A stretch of DNA of 34,521 nucleotides from JBCAWW01 sp039024315 (GTDB taxonomy: Bacteria > Bacteroidota > Bacteroidia > J057). Within the stretch, counting starts at the first letter, position 1. Every line of letters begins with the position of its first letter. This document shows positions 8,360 through 17,200 of this stretch, piece by piece. The position numbers and the translations under genes are program-made. The notes under the pieces are model-generated. The model made no database searches. It was not told the origin of the DNA and saw nothing but the letters and a program-made list of their open reading frames with translations. The stretch is taken from NCBI GenBank assembly GCA_039024315.1, contig JBCCQN010000071.1, forward strand, positions 1 through 34,521. Reading direction: 5' to 3'.

Positions 8360-10153
8360 ATGTCCAATAGCCCCGTTGTCTTTTTTGCTTCGGCAGATGA
8401 TAAGGACGAACATTTAGCATTACTGACGGAGGAAGGTAAAACCATCCGGCGCCTCTTATGGCCCTTTCACAAAAAAGGCAGCATTGAGTTCTACCGAGAG
8501 CCTAGTGCAGAAATCGCCGATATCTACGAAAACTTCAATCTCTATCAAGACAGGGTAGTGGTCTTTCATTATGCGGGACATGCCAATGGTAAAGCCCTGA
8601 GGCTGGAAGATAAGGTGGCCGATAGTGGTGGCTTGGCCAAACTTTTGGGCCTGCAAGCTCAACTTGAATTGGTCTTTCTCAATGGTTGCTCTACCAAAGG
8701 GCAAGTAGATGAGTTATTTAAAAATGGTGTAAAAGCGGTAATTGCTACTTCTGTCAAAATCCAAGATCAGAAAGCAATCAAGTTTGCGGAGCAATTTTAT
8801 ATGGCCTTGGCCCAAAATCAAAGTATCATTGGGGCCTATAAGCTAGCAGTTAGTTTTCTAGAAACTGAGTACAGTGAGAAAATAGAGGCTGAACCTATTT
8901 CTCGTAATCTGGTTGGTTGGGACGGAGATAGCGACGCTGATGATGCTATGCCTTGGGGGCTTTACATCAACGATACTGTCAAAGAAGAACCTAGCTGGCG
9001 CCTGCCTGAGTTGCCTCCCATCCCCTTTCCTACCAACTTTGGGCAACAACTAAAAGACACGCAGGAAGTCAATCAATATATTCCGGAGATTATCTTCGAA
9101 ATGGCTAAGTTCAATGATGATATTCAGGAGGACCTCACCAAAAAGGACCGCTTTGGCAAGCCCAAAATATCTCCGCGAGAATACCCCTTAATCATCATCG
9201 AAAATTTTCCTTGGCCTATTTCCGCCCAGTTGAGAAAGCTGATCGCCAACTCCGAGGATATGAACAGCCTAGGGCTATCTCGGCTACGTCAAATCGTGCA
9301 TACTTACTTCGTAAGCTCCAAGTTTCTGAGCTTCTTGATTATGTCCTTGTTGTGGGATGAACACCGTAATGAAGCTTTAGAGTTTCAAGCTGATTTTATT
9401 GAAATTCTCAAAATCCGTGAAAGAGTAAGAGAGACCTACGACTATATGCCAGTAGTTGAATTAGGCATCAAAGCATTGATTGAAAATGATCGCCTAAATC
9501 CAGAAACCAATATTCGCCCCTTTCTGGCTGAGTGTCTCACCAAATTATACGGAGATCTTCAGGCCAAAAATGAATTCTATGAAGCCTTTACCTATCTAGA
9601 AGAAATCCAAGATCAACTATATGGCGGTTTGATCAGTGGCGAGATGGCCAATGAGCTTTGCATCAACTGCGAGTTTAGTCTGACCGTTTACCTCAAAAGA
9701 CTCGCCTTCCTCGCCCACTTTTTGCTCTTGAGTGTCAAAGACATTGCCTTCCAGAAACAGCGTCACCAAGACGCTAAGTATTTCCTCAATGTAGGCGTGC
9801 TCAGCTCCTTGACCCAAGAGTATCTTCAAGACGATCCAGAGGCCTGGGTCAACGAAAAGTACACCGATTCTCAATCAGTCATCTTGGTGGAAAGTATTAC
9901 TGATCTATCCACCTTCTTGAGTGTTTCGCCTTTTATCATTGACAAAAACGCCTTCTTAAATAAGTCCGCTCCCAATATCTATATGTTTGACTTTTTCGAT
10001 GGCAGTAAAAACTACCATTACCTTGCTGTCGGCTACAATATCCTCAAAGATAAACCGGAAACAGCTGATCAGTTTATTTCAACTGAAGCTGGATTTGAAG
10101 TATTACAGGCACAATTTGAAGCCATTTCCCGAGAATTAGACGCTAGAAGATAA
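8360..10153 (+). CDS. CHAT-domain (caspase-like) protease
   Basis: The first ~190 of 597 residues form a CHAT domain, a caspase/separase-clan cysteine protease fold. The catalytic pair is H74 in FHYAGHANG and C110 in VFLNGCSTKGQV, each at the end of a hydrophobic strand, followed by the typical VKAVIAT strand and a helix with FAEQFYMAL. The remaining ~400 residues are mainly helical and match no domain I recognise; they may bind partners or substrate. There is no signal peptide or membrane helix, so it should act in the cytoplasm. The stop codon is six bases before the ATG of a STAND ATPase. CHAT proteases next to STAND ATPases are known in bacterial conflict and cell-death modules, so it is plausibly the effector. 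Its target is unknown. Confidence 0.88.
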   Translation: MSNSPVVFFASADDKDEHLALLTEEGKTIRRLLWPFHKKGSIEFYREPSAEIADIYENFNLYQDRVVVFHYAGHANGKALRLEDKVADSGGLAKLLGLQAQLELVFLNGCSTKGQVDELFKNGVKAVIATSVKIQDQKAIKFAEQFYMALAQNQSIIGAYKLAVSFLETEYSEKIEAEPISRNLVGWDGDSDADDAMPWGLYINDTVKEEPSWRLPELPPIPFPTNFGQQLKDTQEVNQYIPEIIFEMAKFNDDIQEDLTKKDRFGKPKISPREYPLIIIENFPWPISAQLRKLIANSEDMNSLGLSRLRQIVHTYFVSSKFLSFLIMSLLWDEHRNEALEFQADFIEILKIRERVRETYDYMPVVELGIKALIENDRLNPETNIRPFLAECLTKLYGDLQAKNEFYEAFTYLEEIQDQLYGGLISGEMANELCINCEFSLTVYLKRLAFLAHFLLLSVKDIAFQKQRHQDAKYFLNVGVLSSLTQEYLQDDPEAWVNEKYTDSQSVILVESITDLSTFLSVSPFIIDKNAFLNKSAPNIYMFDFFDGSKNYHYLAVGYNILKDKPETADQFISTEAGFEVLQAQFEAISRELDARR

Positions 10154-10159
10154 AATACA

Positions 10160-11203
10160 ATGAGTAGCCCCTTTAAATTCCTTGACGCCTATGAAAAGAA
10201 AGACCGTGATATCTATTTTGGTCGCGAAAAGGAAACCGAACAGTTATACGAAAAGCTGTTTGAAACCAATTTATTGTTATTGTATGGCGCTTCCGGTACG
10301 GGCAAAAGTAGTTTGATCAATTGCGGTCTGTGTAATCGTTTTCAAGCAGAAGATTGGTTCTCTCTTTTTGTCAGAAGGGAAGAAAATATCATGGACTCTT
10401 TGTGGCGGCATATCGAGCAAAAGAGCCTGACCCCCATTTCCGAAGGGATGAATGTTCCCGAGGCGATTCGTTCTCTTTATCTAGATCATTACAAACCTAT
10501 TTACCTGATCTTTGATCAGTTCGAAGAGATCTTCATCGAGGGCAAAACCGAAGAGCAATATCAGTTTTTTCATACCCTGCAAGAGATCCTGACGGCCAAC
10601 CTTCAGTGCAAGGTGATACTCTCCATGCGAGAAGAATACCTTGGGCATCTCTATGATTTCGAAAATATTATTCCCCAGCTTTATGAGCATCGTTTTCGCG
10701 TCGAAAGGATGAAAAAAGATGCACTAGAACGGGTAATCAGCGGTACCCTCAAAGCCTTTGGGATTGAGGTGATAGATCCGGATACCACTATTAGCGCCAT
10801 TCTCAATAATCTTAGGGATAAGAAAAAGGGTATTGATCTCACCAATCTCCAAGTTTACCTAGATCGTCTCCATCGCAACGATCTCCAGCTTATTGAACAG
10901 GAAGGCTTTGAGCGTCCCGTTCGTTTTGACCCTAAATTGGTGGGAGATACCGCTTTGGAAGATGTACTGACAGATTTTTTGGATGAGCAACTGACGCTGA
11001 TTGAAACCGAATTGGGTGAAGGATATGCAGGGGTACCATTAGATATTTTGCTGACTCTGGTCACGGATGACGGTACCAAAAAAGCGATTGATACTCAAGT
11101 CCTCACTGAGTTAGTACAGCGCAAGCATAAAATCACCGCTACCGAGGTAGATGCCTGCTTACAGCGTTTTGAACAGATCCGAATCCTCAATTTGAGCTCC
11201 TAG
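10160..11203 (+). CDS. nSTAND1-type ATPase, ending after the winged helix
   Basis: This 347-residue STAND NTPase opens with the family's PFKFLDAYEKKDRDIYFGRE lead-in. It has Walker A GASGTGKS at 43-50, Walker B YLIFDQFEEIF with D119, and an ILSMREEYLGHL segment with R157. A helical and winged-helix part at about 250-345 ends in QIRILNLSS. Most relatives continue as one chain into an L-x-HD-x-LA motif, a membrane helix and WD40 repeats. Here a TAG at 11201-11203 stops the chain exactly at that boundary, and the next gene resumes in the same frame at 11204. The protein is probably the nucleotide-driven switch between the membrane sensors and the CHAT protease. Full-length fusion by readthrough is possible. 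Confidence 0.88.
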   Translation: MSSPFKFLDAYEKKDRDIYFGREKETEQLYEKLFETNLLLLYGASGTGKSSLINCGLCNRFQAEDWFSLFVRREENIMDSLWRHIEQKSLTPISEGMNVPEAIRSLYLDHYKPIYLIFDQFEEIFIEGKTEEQYQFFHTLQEILTANLQCKVILSMREEYLGHLYDFENIIPQLYEHRFRVERMKKDALERVISGTLKAFGIEVIDPDTTISAILNNLRDKKKGIDLTNLQVYLDRLHRNDLQLIEQEGFERPVRFDPKLVGDTALEDVLTDFLDEQLTLIETELGEGYAGVPLDILLTLVTDDGTKKAIDTQVLTELVQRKHKITATEVDACLQRFEQIRILNLSS

Positions 11204-14200
11204 ATGAAAGCCGAACTTACCCACGATCAGTTGGCGAGTCGTATTCTCGCAAAGGCTTCCGCAGAAGAAAAAGCGCTGCGGAAGGTGAGTAAGTTTATTG
11301 CCAATCGCCTTGATTATTTCCAGACTAGTCAAGGCAACCTTATGGAGGCTGAAGATTTAGCCTACATCAATCCCTATTTAGAGCTTCTTACGCTTAGTTC
11401 GGCCGAAAAAAAGCTGATCCAAGATAGTCGTCGAGCCCTCAGCAACCGCCGGCGGATCTTGATCGCTGGTATTAGTCTTGCTGTGCTATTTCTCTGTTTC
11501 TTGGCTGCTGCATTGCTTCAGTGGCGGGAGGCAGAGACTGCTTCGCAGAACGCTCAAATCGCTTTTGAAAAGGCTGATTCTATACGCCAAAAAGCCGATC
11601 AACAGTCTGTAGCAATCAAAACCGCCAGTAAGGAGGTCGTAGCACTAATCGATCAAGCTAAATTTGAAACCCAAAGAGCCAATGACCTCCGCCAGCAGGC
11701 TCAATTACTTGCCGATAGTGCCCGCCTTGCGGAACGCTTAGCTGGGCAGGACTTTGCTAAGGCCGAAGCCGCCCGCAAAATTGCTGAAGCCGCCGAAGCC
11801 AAAATCCGAAAAATCGCCATTCGTCGTCAGGCACTTACCTTCATCACCGAATCCTCCCTGCAATTGCAAAAAGGGGATCTCAGGCTAGCTTATCTACTAG
11901 CTCAGAGGGCCTATGAAATGATGCCCAGCGAATTGAGCGAGCGTGCTATCCAAAATCTCCTCAGCTCGCCCCATGCTTTCAGTGTACGTCATGATGCGCC
12001 CATCACTGGGATCACTTATCTCCCCCAAGCCCAGACCCTCCTGACTGCTTCACAAGACGCTAATATCCACTATTCTCCCCTCAACAAGCCCGCTCCGAAT
12101 AAGACTTTAAGTCATCTTGCTCCAGTTACGAGTTTGGCTGTATCTAAGGATGAAAGCCTACTATTGAGCGGGACTCAAAACGGGCAAATTTACCTTTGGG
12201 ATAGGACAAGTGCTAAGCTCATCCGTAAGATGAAGCATGCGGACGCTTTGCTGAGCGTCGCTTTCACTGATGCCGGTAAGATACTTTCTACTTCTAATCG
12301 CTCCGTCAAGCTATGGGACCAAGATGGTCGCCTGCTCAGCACGATCAGGCAATCAGCTCAGATTGTCAAGGCCATAGTTGCGCCCGACGAAGCCTACATC
12401 TTAGTTGCCGATGCGGCAGGAGTGGCCAGCCTCTGGTCTGCTCAGGCTAAACTTTATGGCCAACTCAAGCATCAAAAAGCGATCACAGATATTGCTATTT
12501 CTCCTGAAGGAGATCAAATCCTAACCGCTAGCAAAGATAAGACGGCAGTTTTGTGGCGACGCAGAGATCTCAAAAAGCTTTACACCTTCTCGCATGAGGA
12601 CGAAGTGGTTGCCGTGGCCTTTCCCGCCTCTTACCGAGACAGTTCCCTCTACGAAAATGATCAGGACCGCGACGGTATCCCTGATCTTTTTGATCAAGAG
12701 TTTACCAGAGCTACTGCCCTAGCTCAAGGAGGCCAAGTTGATGAGGATGGTCGTCTGTTTGACGATGACAAAGATGGGGTCCCAAATCTATACGATAAGC
12801 AAAAAGAGACGCCAAAGGGCGCTCCGGTTGATGATTATGGGGTTGCCTTAGATAGTGATCAAGATGGAGTAATCGACTTATATGATCAAGAAATAGATAC
12901 CCCCGAAGGAGCGAAGGTCGATGACGAAGGCCGTGCGCTTGATGGCGACCAAGACGGTGTCATTGATCTCTATGATGAGCAAGCCGATACGCCTTTGGGC
13001 GCTGCTGTAGATAAAAAGGGGGTTGCTTTGGATAGCGATGGCGATGGCGTCATCGACATCTATGACCAAGAAATCAACTCTCCTCAAGGTGCTCCCGTGG
13101 ACAAAGAGGGGGTAGTCTTGGATACAGACCAAGATGGTGTGATTGACCTTTATGATCAGGAGCCCAACACCCCCGCTGGCGCCACCGTAGATTATGAGGG
13201 TCGTGCCTTAGATAAAGACCAAGACGGCGTGATTGATCTTTATGATCAGGAAAACGATACGCCCCAAGGAGCTCCTGTAGATAAACAGGGAGTTGCGCTA
13301 GATTCCGATCAAGATGGGGTCATTGATTTTTATGACTTAGAACCCAATACCACCCTCGGTAAGCCTGTCGACGCCCGTGGCCGTACGGATACGGATGGAG
13401 ATGGAATATCTGATGGCTCCGACTTAGAAGAAGCTACTCCCGATAGCGTTTTGGTCGATGCCCAAGGTCGTATGGATGAGGATCAAGATGGAGTCCCTGA
13501 TAGCAGAGACCAAGAGTGGTACACCCCCGAAGGAGCAGAAGTTGATCCTCAAACGGGCCGAGCCATTGATACTGATGGCGACGGCTTACCAGATTTTATT
13601 GATTATGAGGTCAATACACCAAAGAGATTTCTTGCTAAGACGGATGCCTTTGGCCGTAGGCCCGGTATTCGAGGAGAAGTCCCTGCTCTTTGGGCTGCGG
13701 ATACAACAAGGCAAATTGAAAAATTGCCAGAGGATGAAGACGAGGTTGGTATCCCGGATTCATATGATACGGAATCTGACACACCAGAAGGTACCGCGGC
13801 TGATCCTACTGGGAGATCCTTAGATAGTGATGGCGATGGATTTATGGAACCAATAACCGTATATCCTCATTTTGTTTTACTTACTGCCGATGCCTCGGGC
13901 TCTGTCAAAGTTTGGAGCAATCAGAATGCTAGGCTTTGGGATTATCTTCAAGTAATGCCCACTCTTACGCAAGCTGGTTTTAGTGAAGATGCCAAACACC
14001 TGTATGCCCTAACGACTGAAGAAAATCGCCTTTGGATCCGATCTCCGCAGCGTGACTCACGTTTTTTCTCTCATCCCAGTCCGGTTTTAAGATTTTGGGC
14101 ATTAGATGAAATGTTTACCACAGGGACTGCCAATGGTATCGTCCGTATCTGGCAAAAGTTCCCTGATATTTCGGAGACTCAGGCTATTTTGGCCTACTTC

Positions 14201-14257
14201 GCAGAACGCTTTTCTCCTTTAACCTCCGCTGAAAAAGCCAAATACGGCCTAAATTGA
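11204..14257 (+). CDS. Membrane protein: HDxLA domain, coiled coil, WD40 propeller interrupted by TSP3 repeats (copy B)
   Basis: The 1017-residue chain begins at an ATG directly after the TAG of the ATPase gene, in the same frame, with the LTHDQLASRI motif that elsewhere follows the nSTAND winged helix. Parts seen: cytoplasmic domain 1-84; one membrane helix about 85-106 preceded by RRR, so the C-terminal bulk should be periplasmic; an Ala/Gln/Glu-rich coiled coil 108-208; a short helical repeat 210-256; WD40-like blades about 258-485; roughly 13 TSP3 repeats 486-883; a final propeller part with GSVKVWS and NGIVRIWQ; and a tail ending LTSAEKAKYGLN. It is probably a sensor or scaffold for the ATPase. 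The paralogous next gene overlaps its stop (TGATG). Confidence 0.85.
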   Translation: MKAELTHDQLASRILAKASAEEKALRKVSKFIANRLDYFQTSQGNLMEAEDLAYINPYLELLTLSSAEKKLIQDSRRALSNRRRILIAGISLAVLFLCFLAAALLQWREAETASQNAQIAFEKADSIRQKADQQSVAIKTASKEVVALIDQAKFETQRANDLRQQAQLLADSARLAERLAGQDFAKAEAARKIAEAAEAKIRKIAIRRQALTFITESSLQLQKGDLRLAYLLAQRAYEMMPSELSERAIQNLLSSPHAFSVRHDAPITGITYLPQAQTLLTASQDANIHYSPLNKPAPNKTLSHLAPVTSLAVSKDESLLLSGTQNGQIYLWDRTSAKLIRKMKHADALLSVAFTDAGKILSTSNRSVKLWDQDGRLLSTIRQSAQIVKAIVAPDEAYILVADAAGVASLWSAQAKLYGQLKHQKAITDIAISPEGDQILTASKDKTAVLWRRRDLKKLYTFSHEDEVVAVAFPASYRDSSLYENDQDRDGIPDLFDQEFTRATALAQGGQVDEDGRLFDDDKDGVPNLYDKQKETPKGAPVDDYGVALDSDQDGVIDLYDQEIDTPEGAKVDDEGRALDGDQDGVIDLYDEQADTPLGAAVDKKGVALDSDGDGVIDIYDQEINSPQGAPVDKEGVVLDTDQDGVIDLYDQEPNTPAGATVDYEGRALDKDQDGVIDLYDQENDTPQGAPVDKQGVALDSDQDGVIDFYDLEPNTTLGKPVDARGRTDTDGDGISDGSDLEEATPDSVLVDAQGRMDEDQDGVPDSRDQEWYTPEGAEVDPQTGRAIDTDGDGLPDFIDYEVNTPKRFLAKTDAFGRRPGIRGEVPALWAADTTRQIEKLPEDEDEVGIPDSYDTESDTPEGTAADPTGRSLDSDGDGFMEPITVYPHFVLLTADASGSVKVWSNQNARLWDYLQVMPTLTQAGFSEDAKHLYALTTEENRLWIRSPQRDSRFFSHPSPVLRFWALDEMFTTGTANGIVRIWQKFPDISETQAILAYFAERFSPLTSAEKAKYGLN
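12659..13852 (+). repeat. TSP3 calcium-binding repeat array in copy B
   Basis: About 13 DxDxDGxxDxxD units followed by TPxGAxVDxxGxA linkers. Seven units begin at 12758, 12848, 12938, 13028, 13118, 13208 and 13298, exactly 90 bp apart and very alike in DNA, which points to recent amplification or gene conversion. The outer units are more diverged; one near 13735-13790 has lost part of its loop. Aspartates at loop positions 1, 3, 5, 9 and 12 are as expected for calcium binding. Confidence 0.9.
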
Positions 14258-17200
14258 TGAAAGTCGAACTCAAACACGATCAACTGGCCCCCCGCATCAT
14301 CGCCAAGGCCTCAGCAGAAGCCCTTGCCTTACGCAAAGCACAAAGGTTTTTGGAGGAGCGCTATGAGTTTTATCAAGATGAAAAGGTCTTATTACGTGCC
14401 AAGGATTTGGAATATTTAGGCCCCTTCAAGGCTCAGCTATTACTCAATCAAGAGCAGGCGCAATTTTATCAAAAAAGCCTTAACAAGCTAAGTGGCCAAA
14501 GACGCAACAGAATAATTGGTGCTGCCATTGGTGCTGCCTTTGTCGCTTTGGCGGTCTTTGCCATCCTACAATACTTTCGAGCCAATGAGCGTACTCAGTT
14601 TGCGCAAGAACAAAGAGACTTCAGCGTCAAAAGGACGTCTTCTATCAATAAGGGTATCCCCATATTGATCCAAAAACAAGATTCCGTAAAAGGGAGCAAA
14701 AACATCGTAGACTCCTTGTTCCAGATCGCCGAAAACGCCCAAAGGGCTACTGAAATTGAAGCCATAAAAGCGCAAGAGGCTGCAGGGATAATGATATCTG
14801 CACGGGACCAAGCGCAGTTTCAGCAAGCAAGAGCCGAAGCCTTACGCCAAAAAGCAGTCAGAGACTCAATCCTTGCTCGGTCTCAGTTTTATGCTACTAC
14901 CTCTAGACAAGATTTGTCTGCTGGTGATTTTAGAGCCGCCTTTTTTCAAGCCAAAGCCGCCTTTGAGTGGGACGCCAATCAGCAGAGTCGTGAAGCACTC
15001 AGTATGTTACGTATTTCTCCTTTTCAGATGGGTTTTGTCTCTAAAAGCAAAATAAGTCAATGGGCCATAGCTAAAGATGGTCAAAGTCTGGCTTATGCTG
15101 TGGATGGGCAGGGCCTCTTTTTATACGGTAGAGACGGTGCTGAAATACTAGTCCAAGCCTTATCTGATGACGTAACACAGCTCGAAGTCCTGAGTGCCCA
15201 GAAGGGCTTAATCTACGCGCTAGCTAATGGAGAAATTCGATATTACGATGCAAATACAAGAAAAGAATCATCTTGGCAGCTAGGATTAGAGAATAAGGCT
15301 TTTGTATTAGATGAGGCCAATGACCGCCTTTTCTTCTGTCAAAATGATACTCATTGGTCCTTAGCCTCCTTGCAGGATGAGAGTCAAATAAAATCCTTCC
15401 CCTATCCTGCAAGTAGTCGGATCTATTTTATTCCTCGATCAAAGGATTGGCTTGTCGCTGAACAAAGGTATTTAAAACGGACTAATCTTGAGCAAGATAC
15501 TATTTGGCAAATCAGGTACACCCTAAGGAAAAACGTCTTGTTCTCCCCGCAGGCTACTCAGTTATTGAATTACTCTTACAAATATGGATCTGCCGATTTG
15601 TTAGACATCCTCTATGGTCGCATTATCACTAAGTATCGAAATCCCGGAAACCAAAAATTGGTATCCTGCCAATTTCATCCCGACTACCAGGATAGCTCCT
15701 ATTGGCGCTTTGACATGGATAGAGATGGAGTACCACCACGATTTGATTTTGAAAAAGACACCCCTTTTGGTTCCCCTGTAGATAAGCTTGGAAAAGCCTT
15801 AGATAGTGATCAAGATGGCGTGATTGACTGGGTGGATCTTGAGGCTAAATCTTCTACTATCCCGCTAGGCAAGGTGTCGGTAAAGACTAAAATACCTGAG
15901 CTTTATCGCTATCGCTATCCACAAGTAGCTCTAGTGGAAAGTCCAGAGCCTTTGGAGGAGAAAAATACGAAAGACGACAAAGATAACGAGCCCTTTACTC
16001 CAGAAAGTGTGGCTGTCAAAAAGAGAGTGAGGGCCTTAAGGGATGAAGAACATATCCCCACCGATTTAATCGCCGATAATCTCGTGGCTTCCCCGCAAGT
16101 GTCAGTCTTAAAAAGAGTGGCCAAAGAGTATGTCGATGTTATGGGGATGGGTAAGGACACTGATCGTGATGGTATCGTAGATGCGCTAGATGAGGAACCT
16201 AACACTCCCTTTAAAGCTCCTGTAGATGCTAAGGGAAATGCCATCGACACTGACGGCGATGGCTGGATTGATTTGTATGATAGAGAGAAGCGTTCTCCGG
16301 AGGGGGCCAAAGTAGATAATCTTGGAGTTGCCTATGATGTCGATTTTGATGGTGTAATTGACCTATATGATCAAGAACTCGAAACCGAGCCCTATGCTCC
16401 TGTGGATGCTGATGGGATTGCCTTAGACAGCGATGGTGACAATGTTATCGATCCTTTTGATCTCGAACCTAATACTCCCTCCGGAAGTCCGGTCAATAAA
16501 AGTGGGCAAGCTGACCAAGATCAAGATGGGATTGCCGATGGCACAGACCTAGAACCTGAGACCCCCAAAGGTGATTTTGTCGATAGCCTCGGGCGGGCAG
16601 ATAAGGATTTTGATGGGATTTATAATGCGATCGATCAAGAAAAATATACTCCAGAGGGGGCAAAGAGTGATGCTCAAGGGATCGCAATTGATTCGGATGG
16701 TGATGGTTTACCTGATTTGATTGACTTTGAGCAGTTTACGCCGCCAGGTACTGAGGTGGACGCCTTCGGCAGAACGCCAAAAACGAGAGGGCAAAAGCCT
16801 CCCTATTTTAGTTTGAGGGCTAAAGTTGTGAGCGGACCAGATCCAAGATTTTTGGATGATGATGGGGATTATGTGCCCAATGTGTTTGATAAAGAGCCCA
16901 ATACGGCCAAAGGAGCATGGGTGGATCGTGAAGGCAGGACGATAGACATTGATGGAGATGGCGTCCCTGCCCATTTAGATCTGCAAAAGATGACCCCACA
17001 AGGCGCACCGATTGATAGCCTTGGGATCGCTTTGGATAGCGATAGCGATGGCGTTATTGATTTGTTTGATCAGGAGGCCCTAACTCCCCCCAATTTATTG
17101 GTTGACCGTAATGGTAAAACCATTGACCGCGATGGTGATGGAGTACCTTTTAGTTTAGATAAATATCCCTATACACCGACTCAAGTCAAGGTTGATAGTC

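Noticed and set aside
13458..13823. 121-codon plus-strand frame overlapping the TSP3 array of copy B
   Set aside because: It is the array read in another frame; the periodic DNA suppresses stops in all frames.
12659..13852. CRISPR-like or satellite repeat because of the regular 90-bp DNA period
   Set aside because: The period is a multiple of three, the frame is open throughout and every unit encodes a calcium-binding loop, so it is a protein repeat.
11204..14257. Copy B as a broken remnant (pseudogene) of the ATPase gene
   Set aside because: It has an immediate ATG, an open frame of over 1000 codons with intact domains, and a paralog starting at the same boundary, which argues for a functional separate gene.
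15915..16310. 131-codon serine-rich minus-strand frame in copy C
   Set aside because: Low-complexity shadow of the acidic, charged linker and TSP3 codons on the other strand.
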